A DNA stretch of 64,000 nt from Variovorax beijingensis (GTDB lineage Bacteria > Pseudomonadota > Gammaproteobacteria > Burkholderiales > Burkholderiaceae_C). The stretch is taken from NCBI RefSeq assembly GCF_007828835.1, contig NZ_VIVL01000012.1, positions 93,959-157,958 of the forward strand. Direction: 5' to 3'. The notes under the pieces are model-generated. The model worked only from the letters and a program-made list of their open reading frames with translations, had not been told where the DNA came from and ran no database searches. This document shows positions 51,305 through 58,744 of the stretch, one piece after another (the first letter of the stretch is position 1; each line of letters opens with the position of its first letter). The position numbers were made by a program, and so were the translations under genes.

Positions 51305-52186
51305 TCAGATGGTGCGAAGCGCGCGCACGGCGTCGACCGAAAGCTCGCCGACCTGCGCCGCATCGGCAATGCCGAGCGCGCTCCAGAGCAACTCCGCCTC
51401 GTCGCGGTCCGTGATGTCGGTGGTGTCCAGGGCGTGCAGGCGTTGCGTGAGCAGCGCGTGCTCCTGCTCCAGTGCCGCGAGCGTGAACGGCTTCGATGCA
51501 CCGATCGCCGCGATGGCCGCCGCGCGGAAGGCGGCAACGTCGTCTTCGACCAGCGCATCGCAATCGCCGGTCAGCCAGCGGTGCTTGCCGCCGGTCGTGC
51601 GCCAGACCAGCGCCCGGTCGCGCGAGTCGAACTCATCCACGCCATGGGATGCCTCGATCACTTCGGGGCCCGACATCGCCAGCCGGCCGACATCGCTCAT
51701 CACGATGTGGTCGGCACAGCGCGCCACGATGCCCATGCCGCCGAAGCAGCCATTGGCGCCGCCGATCAGCACGAGCACCGGGATGCCCGCGGCGCGCACG
51801 TCGAGCAGGGCGCGCATCACTTCCGATACCGCAATCAACCCGGCATTGGCCTCGTGCAATCGCACGCCGCCCGATTCGGCCAGCAGCAGCACCGCCGCCG
51901 GCCGGTCGCGCAGCGCCCGCTGCAGCAGGCCGACCAGCTTGGCGCCATGCACCTCGCCGACGCCGCCGCCCATGAACGCGCCTTCCTGGGCAGCCACGAA
52001 CACCTCACGGCCATCGAGCATCGCGCGGCCGACCGCCACGCCGTCGTCGAAGGCCGAGGGCACGCCGAGCTGTGCCAGGTGCGGGCTCATGACCCGCTCG
52101 CTGGGCGGCAGCCATTCGTGGAAACTGCCGGCGTCCAGCAGCAGCGCCAGCCGCTCGCGCGCCGAGCATTCGGCATAGCTGATCAT
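51305..52186 (-). CDS. mdcD: Malonate decarboxylase beta subunit (MdcD)
   Basis: A 293-residue carboxyltransferase-fold protein. SFHEWLPPSERVMSPHLAQL, GGGVGEVHGAKLVGLLQ and GANGCFGGMGIVARCADHIV form the oxyanion hole region. It decarboxylates malonyl-ACP with MdcE. Its ATG lies in an ATGA overlap with mdcC. Confidence 0.92.
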   Translation of the reverse strand: MISYAECSARERLALLLDAGSFHEWLPPSERVMSPHLAQLGVPSAFDDGVAVGRAMLDGREVFVAAQEGAFMGGGVGEVHGAKLVGLLQRALRDRPAAVLLLAESGGVRLHEANAGLIAVSEVMRALLDVRAAGIPVLVLIGGANGCFGGMGIVARCADHIVMSDVGRLAMSGPEVIEASHGVDEFDSRDRALVWRTTGGKHRWLTGDCDALVEDDVAAFRAAAIAAIGASKPFTLAALEQEHALLTQRLHALDTTDITDRDEAELLWSALGIADAAQVGELSVDAVRALRTI

Positions 52187-52515
52187 GGCCGGCCTCCGGT
52201 GATTTCGGCCACCGCCTGGTCCAGGCGCAGGCTCACCACCGCGGGCGTGGCCCCCATGTCGTTGATCGACACGCGCACGCCGGCCAGCGGATGGCGCGCG
52301 TGGAAGTCGTTCATCACGGCCTGCCAGATCGGCCCGAAGCCGCGCGCCGAGGTTTCGACGCGCACAGCGCAGTCGTTGCCGCCGGCCGGCTCGAGCAGCA
52401 CCTCGAGGTTGCCGGAGCCGACCACGCCGACCAGCACCGGCGCAAAGGCCCCGGCCGGCCGGCCGCCGGAAAAGGAAAAGTCCAGGGTTTCGAGCCCTGC
52501 GGGAACGTCGCTCAT
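52183..52515 (-). CDS. mdcC: Malonate decarboxylase acyl carrier protein (MdcC, delta subunit)
   Basis: A 110-residue carrier. Ser34 in VGVVGSGNLEVLLEP is the expected attachment site for the phosphoribosyl-dephospho-CoA group. It is the only subunit without enzymatic fold. It lies 14 bp after mdcA and overlaps mdcD. Confidence 0.9.
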   Translation of the reverse strand: MSDVPAGLETLDFSFSGGRPAGAFAPVLVGVVGSGNLEVLLEPAGGNDCAVRVETSARGFGPIWQAVMNDFHARHPLAGVRVSINDMGATPAVVSLRLDQAVAEITGGRP

Positions 52516-52529
52516 TGTCGGATCTCCTG

Positions 52530-54212
52530 CTACCAGTTTCTGAAGCGCTTGGGCGGCTGGTACAGCCCGCCGGAGGCGCGCACCAGGTCGCGCATGCTGC
52601 GTGCGGCCAGCAGGTTGCGCGTGGCCTGGCGGGGGTCGATGCCAAGGTCCTGCGGCCGGCGGATCACGCCGCGGTCGCGCAGGTTCTCCACCGCGCGCCT
52701 GTCGCGTGCCAGGCCCACCGCGGTGTAGCCGGCCACGCCGCGGATGGCCTGTTCGCGCTCCGCGTCGCTGCGGCACAGCAGCAGGTTGGCGATGCCTTCC
52801 TCGGTGAGGATGTGCGAGACGTCGTCGCCGTAGATCATGATCGGCGGCAGGTCCATGCCGGCCTGCTCCTGCAGCGTCCAGGCGTCGAGCCGGTCGACGA
52901 AGGCCGGCTGCATGTGCTCGCGGAAAGTCTCGACCATCTGCACCACCAGCTTCTGCCCGCGCGGCGTGCCGGCGGCGCCCGTGCGGCCGGCACGCGCCTC
53001 GCGCCCGGCCTTGAGCCAGGCCGGGCTCGCATGGCGGCGGCCGCGCGCATCGGCGCCCATGTTGGGCGCGCCGCCGAAGCCGGCGATGCGGCCCAGCGTG
53101 GCGGTGGAACTGTTGCCGTCGAGGTCGATCTGCAGGGTCGAGCCGATGAACATGTCGCAGGCGTAGTGGCCCGCCGCCTGGCAGAAGGCGCGGTTGCTGC
53201 GCAGGCTGCCGTCGGGACCGGTGAAGAACACGTCGGAGCGCGCGCGGATGTAGTCCTCCATGCCCAGCTCGGAACCGAAGGAATGCACGGACTCCACCCA
53301 GCCCGCTTCGATGGCGGGTATCAGCGCCGGATGCGGGTTCAGCGCCCAATGCTTGCCGATCTTGCCCCTGAGGCCGAGCGACTCGCCATAGGTCGGCAGC
53401 AGCAGTTCGATGGCCGCCGTGTCGAAGCCGATGCCGTGGTTCAGGCGCTGCACGCCGTATTCGGCATAGATGCCCTTGATCGCCATCATCGCCATCAGGA
53501 TCTGGACCTCGCTGATCTGCGCCGGGTCGCGCGTGAACAGCGGCTCGATGAAGTTCGGGCGCGGCGCCTTGACGACGAAGCTCACCCAGTCGGCGGGGAT
53601 GTCGATGCGCGGCAGTGTGGTGGTCCTGCCGTCGACCATTTCGTTGACCTGCGCGATCACGATGCCGCCCGAGAACGCCGTGGCCTCGACGATGGCGGGC
53701 GTGTCCTCGGTATTGGGGCCGGTGTAGAGATTGCCTTCGGCATCCGCTGCCTGCGCGGCGACCAGCGCGACCTTGGGCGTCAGGTCGACGAAATAGCGCG
53801 CGAACAGTTCGAGGTAGGTGTGGATCGCGCCGATCTCGATGCGCCCCGCCGATACCAGCTTGGCCAGCCGCGCGCCCTGCGGCCCCGAGAAGCTGAAGTC
53901 CAGCCGGGCCGCCACGCCGTTCTCGAACACGTCCAGGTGCTCCGGCAGCGCCAGCACCGACTGCACCATGTGCAGGCCGTGGATGCGCTGCGGATCGACC
54001 TGCACCAGGGCCTGCGCCAGGAAGTCGGCCTGCTTCTGGTTGTTGCCTTCGAGGCAGACACGGTCGCCGGGCGAGAGCACGGCTTCGAGCAGGGTGGCAA
54101 TGGCTTCGGTCTCGACACGCTTGCCGGCGAGCCGCGTCCCGAGCGCATCGGCCGCGCGCGCGAGCCGGGCATTGCGGTCGTCGGCCTTGGAGGTCCAGGA
54201 ACTGGGGGTCAT
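52530..54212 (-). CDS. mdcA: Malonate decarboxylase alpha subunit (MdcA, acetyl-S-ACP:malonate transferase)
   Basis: A 560-residue CoA-transferase-like subunit. NNQKQADFLAQALVQ, FSFSGPQGARLAKLV, YTGPNTEDTPAIVEATAF and FGSELGMEDYI match MdcA. It swaps acetyl for malonyl on MdcC. It is the first catalytic gene after the transporter, 45 bp downstream of it. Confidence 0.94.
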   Translation of the reverse strand: MTPSSWTSKADDRNARLARAADALGTRLAGKRVETEAIATLLEAVLSPGDRVCLEGNNQKQADFLAQALVQVDPQRIHGLHMVQSVLALPEHLDVFENGVAARLDFSFSGPQGARLAKLVSAGRIEIGAIHTYLELFARYFVDLTPKVALVAAQAADAEGNLYTGPNTEDTPAIVEATAFSGGIVIAQVNEMVDGRTTTLPRIDIPADWVSFVVKAPRPNFIEPLFTRDPAQISEVQILMAMMAIKGIYAEYGVQRLNHGIGFDTAAIELLLPTYGESLGLRGKIGKHWALNPHPALIPAIEAGWVESVHSFGSELGMEDYIRARSDVFFTGPDGSLRSNRAFCQAAGHYACDMFIGSTLQIDLDGNSSTATLGRIAGFGGAPNMGADARGRRHASPAWLKAGREARAGRTGAAGTPRGQKLVVQMVETFREHMQPAFVDRLDAWTLQEQAGMDLPPIMIYGDDVSHILTEEGIANLLLCRSDAEREQAIRGVAGYTAVGLARDRRAVENLRDRGVIRRPQDLGIDPRQATRNLLAARSMRDLVRASGGLYQPPKRFRNW

Positions 54213-54257
54213 GAGAGGAGGAGGGGGTTGAAAGTCGATCGAATCGGGGGAAGCGCC

Positions 54258-55631
54258 TCAGAGCACCACGAAGAGCAGCCACACCACCACGGGAGCCACC
54301 AGCGTCACGATGGCGCCATACACCATCAGCTGCCGGAAGAACAGGTCGCGGTCCACGCCCTTGGCGTTGGCGAGCACCAGCGCGCCGTTGGTGGAGAACG
54401 GGCTGACGTCGACGATGGTCGAGGACACGGCCATCGCCGCGATGAAGCCGATGGCGCTCACGCCGCTGCCGCCCTGCAGGAACGGCACCGCCAGCGGGAT
54501 CAGCGAACCGAGCACGGCGGTCGACGAGGCGAAGGCCGAGACCACGGCGCCCACGAAGCACAGCAGCAGCGCCGCGACCATCGGCGAGGTGAGCCCGGCC
54601 ACGCTGTGGCCGACGAAGTCGATCGTGCCCATCTTTTCCATCACGCCCACGTAGGTGCTGACGCCCACGATCAGCATGATCTCCGGCCACGACACCTGGC
54701 CCAGCGCGCGCTTTTGCAGGTTGGGCGCCATCAGCGTCAGCACGAGGCCGATGGTGATCGAGACGAAGCCGATGTCCTGCTTGAAGAACAGCGTCAGCAC
54801 GGCCAGCGCCAGCAGGCCGGCCACGGTTGCGATCTGGTAGCCACGCGAGCCTGGGTTCGCGGCCCCGGCGGGCGCCGATTCCATCAGCGAGTTCTCCGCC
54901 CGCGCCGCGGTACGCCGCTCCTCGGGGAACGATTCGCCCTCGGCATCGCCATACACCTGCGCGCCGCTCTGTCCATGCAAGGCGCGCGGCACGACCGGCG
55001 CACTGCCATCGGCATTCGCTCGCTGGCGCATCAGCTTCATTCCGCCCATCAGGAAGAACAGCAGCAGCGACACCGACAGGTTGACGCCGAGGCTCGCCAG
55101 CATGGTGGCGATCTCGTTGAGCGGCAGGCCGGCCTTGGCAACGATCTTGTTGGTGATGCCGCCGTAGATGCTGATCGGCGAGAAGCCGCCGCCCTGCGCA
55201 CCGTGCACGACCATGAGCCCCATGAGCAGCGGATTGATGCCGTACCTGGCGGCAAAGCCGAGCGCGATCGGCGCGATGATGGCCACCGCCGCCGGGCTGA
55301 CCGCGCCCACCGCCGTGAGCAGCGCGGCGATCAGGAACATGATCCACGGGATGGCGGCGATGCGCCCGCGCACGGCGCGCACCGCCAGCCTGACGAGCCA
55401 GTCGATGGTGCCGTTGTTCTGCGCCAGCGCAAACAGGTAGGTGATGCCCACCAGCGTGAGAAACAGGTCGGCGGGAAAGCCGCCCATGATCCCCTTCGCG
55501 TTCATGCCGGCCACCAGCGTGCCGACCAGGAAGGCACCGACGAAGGCGATCACACCCATGTTGATGGGCAGCACCGTGGCCAGCACGAACATGCCGACCA
55601 GTGCGTAGATCGAAATCCAATGTGAACTCAT
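54258..55631 (-). CDS. matC: Malonate/dicarboxylate transporter (MatC type)
   Basis: A 457-residue polytopic carrier of the ion-transporter superfamily with the MatC N-terminal domain (VGMFVLATVLPINMGVIAFVGA, FPADLFLTLVGITYLFALAQNNGT). A central charged loop (about 215-270) splits two membrane halves. The second carries FASSTAVLGSLIPLAVPFL. It replaces the mdcL/mdcM transporter of other clusters and would import malonate. ATG 55631 gives the normal N-terminus. Confidence 0.88.
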   Translation of the reverse strand: MSSHWISIYALVGMFVLATVLPINMGVIAFVGAFLVGTLVAGMNAKGIMGGFPADLFLTLVGITYLFALAQNNGTIDWLVRLAVRAVRGRIAAIPWIMFLIAALLTAVGAVSPAAVAIIAPIALGFAARYGINPLLMGLMVVHGAQGGGFSPISIYGGITNKIVAKAGLPLNEIATMLASLGVNLSVSLLLFFLMGGMKLMRQRANADGSAPVVPRALHGQSGAQVYGDAEGESFPEERRTAARAENSLMESAPAGAANPGSRGYQIATVAGLLALAVLTLFFKQDIGFVSITIGLVLTLMAPNLQKRALGQVSWPEIMLIVGVSTYVGVMEKMGTIDFVGHSVAGLTSPMVAALLLCFVGAVVSAFASSTAVLGSLIPLAVPFLQGGSGVSAIGFIAAMAVSSTIVDVSPFSTNGALVLANAKGVDRDLFFRQLMVYGAIVTLVAPVVVWLLFVVL

Positions 55632-55679
55632 CGAGGCGTCTCCGGTGTTTTGGGTACGGCGCACATGCACCGTGCGCCT

Positions 55680-55700
55680 GGGTCCGTACGGTACGGACCC
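55680..55700. promoter_or_regulatory. Inverted repeat upstream of matC
   Basis: GGGTCCGTAC and GTACGGACCC are perfect 10-bp arms around a single G. It lies 48 bp upstream of the matC start and downstream of the mdcR stop. It could be an operator of the malonate operon or a hairpin ending mdcR; the absence of a T tract favours an operator. Confidence 0.5.
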
Positions 55701-55790
55701 CCTCCGGGACGATCAATGAAGCGGCGTGGCCGACCCTTACGCCTTGCGAAACGATCGAGGGTTAACCCGAATCGGGCCGGTACCGCGCGC

Positions 55791-56705
55791 TCAGCCGAGT
55801 TCGGCCTTGGCCAGGCGGCACACCGACAGCAGCGCAAGCAGGTTGGGATCGCGCTCGCGGGTGCGCAGGAAGTTGAGCGCGATGGTCTGGCGCATCAGGT
55901 ACCTGGGCTGCAGCGGGATCAACTGCACCTTCTGCGGCATGACGCCGCGCACCCGCCCCGGCAGCAGCGTGTAGCCGACGCCGCCGCTGACCAGGTTCAT
56001 GAGCGAGAAGATGTCGTCGGTCTTCATCACCACGTTGGGCGTGAAGCCGGCGATGCGGAAGGTCTCCACGAACCCCCGGTAGGTGGCGAAACCTTCGCTC
56101 AGGCTCACGAAGCGTTCGCCGGCGCAGCTGCTCAGGTCGATTTCCTTCAGCGCGGCGTAGGGGGAGCCCACCGGCGCAGCAAACTGGATGTCGTCCTCGA
56201 ACAGGGGCTCCGATTCGACATCGGAAACATCCTCGGGAATGGCCATGAGCGCGGCATCGATCGCGCCATCGCGCAGCTTCTGCAGCAGGTGCGCATTGGA
56301 GCCGAGCACGAGCTCGGTGTGCAGGTCGGGCTTGCGCAGCTTCATGCCCATGATCAGCTGCGGCACAGTGCGGCTCGTCAGCGAATAGAGGGAGCCGATG
56401 CGGATGCGGTCGGACGAGTAGCCAGCGACCTCCCGCGTGGCGCGGATGCCCTGGGCCATGGTGCGAAGCACCTCGCGCGCCACCTCCGCCAGCGCATGTG
56501 CGGCTTCGGTCGGGTGCAGGTTGCGGCCTTCATGCCGGAACAGCGCGCAGCGCAGCCCGGTTTCCAGCGAATGCAGGGCCCGATGCACGCTGACGGCGCT
56601 GATCTCGAGCTTTTCCGCCGCGCGGGCCAGGTTGCCGGTCTCCATGAAGGCCAGCAGGATCTCGAGCTTGCGGAAGGTGATCTCTTCGTCGACGTGGAGG
56701 AGCAT
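55791..56705 (-). CDS. mdcR: LysR-family regulator of malonate use (MdcR-like)
   Basis: A 304-residue LysR protein: HTH NLARAAEKLEISAVSVHRALHSLE (about 24-47), then DRIRIGSLYSLTSRTVPQLI and DGAIDAALMAIPEDV. Its place directly upstream of and co-directional with matC-mdcACDEGBH, and its resemblance to the MdcR group, make it the expected malonate-responsive activator. ATG 56705 was chosen; the longer frame runs into an unrelated gene remnant. Confidence 0.85.
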   Translation of the reverse strand: MLLHVDEEITFRKLEILLAFMETGNLARAAEKLEISAVSVHRALHSLETGLRCALFRHEGRNLHPTEAAHALAEVAREVLRTMAQGIRATREVAGYSSDRIRIGSLYSLTSRTVPQLIMGMKLRKPDLHTELVLGSNAHLLQKLRDGAIDAALMAIPEDVSDVESEPLFEDDIQFAAPVGSPYAALKEIDLSSCAGERFVSLSEGFATYRGFVETFRIAGFTPNVVMKTDDIFSLMNLVSGGVGYTLLPGRVRGVMPQKVQLIPLQPRYLMRQTIALNFLRTRERDPNLLALLSVCRLAKAELG

Positions 56706-56796
56706 GGAGGGCCTGCGGATGAGGCCCGATCGTAACCCTGCACTCATCTGCCGCGCCTGCGCGTGGGCGTGGCCGCCGCCGCCTGGCGCGACGACT

Positions 56797-56961
56797 CCGA
56801 GCGGGCAACTGGAGCGATGGCGTGCGCGCGTGGCACCCGAAAGTCGGTCGGTGAGCTTCTTCGGCACCTTGATCTCGATGGTGGAAGCAGGCTTCGGCAC
56901 GGCCGTGATGCCCACGTTCGCAATGACCGCCTGCAAGCGCCATCATGTCAACGCAGACGTC
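56797..56961 (+). pseudogene. Remnant of a LysR-type effector domain
   Basis: In one plus-strand frame this stretch reads RWRARVAPESRSVSFFGT, then LISMVEAGFGTAVMPTFAMT. This is the C-terminal subdomain pattern of LysR regulators (SMVEAGFG, AVMP). Nothing before or after it continues the domain and there is no start. The 338-bp gap at 56706-57043 is otherwise featureless, so this is a decayed gene at the border of the less GC-rich segment. Confidence 0.55.
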
Positions 56962-57043
56962 CGGCGCGGCATGTGCGTCTGCTGGCCTTCTCAGGCGCGC
57001 CTGGCTGGAGAGCTGATGCCCCTGAGGCCATCCGGCGGGAAAG

Positions 57044-57919
57044 CTATTTGCCCGCACGCTGGCGCAGTTCTTCGGTCGTCTCGCCGGGTCCTATGGCACT
57101 CCACCCTGGTGGCATCACAACATGGGCCAGTTTGGCCTTGAAGCCACGCACCGCAACGACATCTCTCGCCAGCGAAAGCCACTGATCAAATTCCACCCGT
57201 AAGGGGTTGTAGCTGGTTTGAGGTTTGACCAAACCATAGCGGCAGGGAGTGTCTGCGCGCTCCGCAATATAGGTACCGAACAGACGGTCAAACACAATCA
57301 ACACACCGCCGTAGTTCCCATCCAGATACTCCAGGTTGGCGGCGTGATGCACGCGGTGGCTGGAGGGGGTATTGAGCACGTATTCCAGCCAGCCCAGTTT
57401 GGGAATCCACGCGGCGTGGATCCAGAATTGGTAGGCCAGATTCAGCGCCAAGGTCGCCAACACCAGTTGCGGGTGAAATCCCAGCCAGACCAAAGGCACG
57501 AAAAAGACCACGCTGCCGGTGAGCTTGCCCACCATGGAAACGCGGTAGGCGGCTGCCAGGGTCAATTGGTTGGGTGTGTGGTGCACCGAGTGGCTGGCCC
57601 AAAACCAGCGCACACGGTGCGAGGCGCGGTGGTACCAGTAGTAGCAAAACTCCTGACCCAGGAACAACACGGCGATCGCCTGCCACGAATCGATCGTGAC
57701 AGTGGTCAAGCGATGAGTCCACGCCCAATCGAAAACGGGGGCGGCCAGGGAGAACGGAATCGCAATGGCGAACACATGGCGCGCCACCACATTGGTCAGA
57801 GAAACGCCCAGGGCTTTCCAGTCGTAGCCTTGCCTGCGCGCCAGAACGGCGGCTTCCAGCAGCGAGGCCAGCACAAGAATGGGGAGCACCACCAAGACCA
57901 GGAATTTGTTCATGCTCAT
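57044..57919 (-). CDS. Sterol desaturase / fatty acid hydroxylase family protein
   Basis: A 291-residue membrane di-iron enzyme. It has three or four hydrophobic segments and the histidine boxes YHRASHR, HSVHH and HRVHH in the right order. The family hydroxylates or desaturates lipids and carotenoids. Base composition is visibly less GC-rich than its neighbours. It lies 3 bp downstream of the MarR gene and is likely under its control. The lipid substrate is unknown. Confidence 0.9.
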   Translation of the reverse strand: MSMNKFLVLVVLPILVLASLLEAAVLARRQGYDWKALGVSLTNVVARHVFAIAIPFSLAAPVFDWAWTHRLTTVTIDSWQAIAVLFLGQEFCYYWYHRASHRVRWFWASHSVHHTPNQLTLAAAYRVSMVGKLTGSVVFFVPLVWLGFHPQLVLATLALNLAYQFWIHAAWIPKLGWLEYVLNTPSSHRVHHAANLEYLDGNYGGVLIVFDRLFGTYIAERADTPCRYGLVKPQTSYNPLRVEFDQWLSLARDVVAVRGFKAKLAHVVMPPGWSAIGPGETTEELRQRAGK

Positions 57920-57922
57920 GGC

Positions 57923-58426
57923 TTACTCCTGATCGATTGGCCGTGCGTTGGCAGCGGTTGGGTCGGCAGCAACTGTCGGAAGAGCCTGTGCAATCCGCTC
58001 CAGCAGTACGCAAGCACTTTGCAACTGCGCGCACTCCGTGGACGTCAGTTCGGAGGCAATGACCTGTGCCAGTGAAATCTCCACGCGTTTGGCAGCGCTG
58101 CCCAGCAATGTCAAACCCGATCTGGTCAGCGTGAGTACCGATTGCCGGCCGTCGGTGGCATGCGGTTCGCGTTTCACCCAGTTTTCGGCCTCCAATTCAG
58201 CCAGCAGACGGGTTAAGGATTGGACCTTGACGCCCTCTCGCATGGCTAGTTCAGTAGGTGTCATGGGGCCTGCAAGGCGGAGCTGACCGATCACACTCAA
58301 TTTGGCCGCGCCAATGCCCTCAGTTTGAAGCTTGGGCCGCAAGGGGCGTGAGAGCAGGGTGACAGCACGCCGCAGTTGGCTGGCACATGCCTGAGCGTCA
58401 TTTCGATTTTTTGCCATGGTTTTCAT
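57923..58426 (-). CDS. MarR-family regulator
   Basis: A 167-residue winged-helix protein: LSVIGQLRLAGPMTPTELAMREGVKVQSLTRLLAELEAENWVKREPHATDGRQSVLTLT is the full MarR DNA-binding unit. Starts at 58426 and 58417 are both possible. It heads a two-gene operon with the desaturase, and a symmetric site overlies its promoter at 58451. It shares the less GC-rich composition of the desaturase gene. Confidence 0.9.
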   Translation of the reverse strand: MKTMAKNRNDAQACASQLRRAVTLLSRPLRPKLQTEGIGAAKLSVIGQLRLAGPMTPTELAMREGVKVQSLTRLLAELEAENWVKREPHATDGRQSVLTLTRSGLTLLGSAAKRVEISLAQVIASELTSTECAQLQSACVLLERIAQALPTVAADPTAANARPIDQE

Positions 58427-58450
58427 AAGACGTTGCTTACTAGATTTATT

Positions 58451-58466
58451 GTAAGAACAGTCTTAC
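58451..58466. promoter_or_regulatory. MarR-type operator
   Basis: GTAAGA-ACAG-TCTTAC is a perfect 6-bp inverted repeat 24 bp upstream of the MarR start, in an AT-rich patch that can serve as promoter. A second CTTAC half-site lies at about 58434, nearer the gene. Confidence 0.6.
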
Positions 58467-58599
58467 TAAAATGTCAACGCACGGGCCAGCGTGCGGGCCT
58501 GCGTCCGGCGCGCGCATGTCGATGCGTCGGTGGTTCCTCTCGATCCCGCATGGGATCGCAAGGCTGCTGACATTCGATGGCTTCGCCGGACGCCTCGGG

Positions 58600-58614
58600 T
58601 GACAACGATTGTCA
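58600..58614. promoter_or_regulatory. Inverted repeat, candidate enhancer
   Basis: TGACAA-CGA-TTGTCA is a perfect 6-bp inverted repeat about 90-100 bp upstream of the sigma-54 promoter at 58701. Its placement fits an enhancer-binding-protein site. Confidence 0.5.
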
Positions 58615-58700
58615 CTTCTTGCCGGTGCGTTTCCCTTGCAGCACGTGCAATGCATCCATCGGTTTTACCGAATTTCTCCGTATCGAGCGATCAGGGCGAG

Positions 58701-58716
58701 TGGCACGCAGATTGCA
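58701..58716 (+). promoter_or_regulatory. Sigma-54 (-24/-12) promoter
   Basis: TGGCACGCAGATTGCA fits TGGCACRNNNNTTGCW completely, with GG (58702-58703) and GC (58714-58715) 10 bp apart. The start would be near 58727, giving a very short leader before the ATG at 58745. It shares TGGCACGCA and TTGC with the promoter at 6814. Confidence 0.88.
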
Positions 58717-58744
58717 GAGTCTCTTCTTTGCACATTCAAGATAG

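Noticed and set aside
52515..55625. 1036-codon plus-strand ORF
   Set aside because: Antisense to mdcA and matC. Low-complexity Arg/His-rich translation; the minus-strand genes have clear homology.
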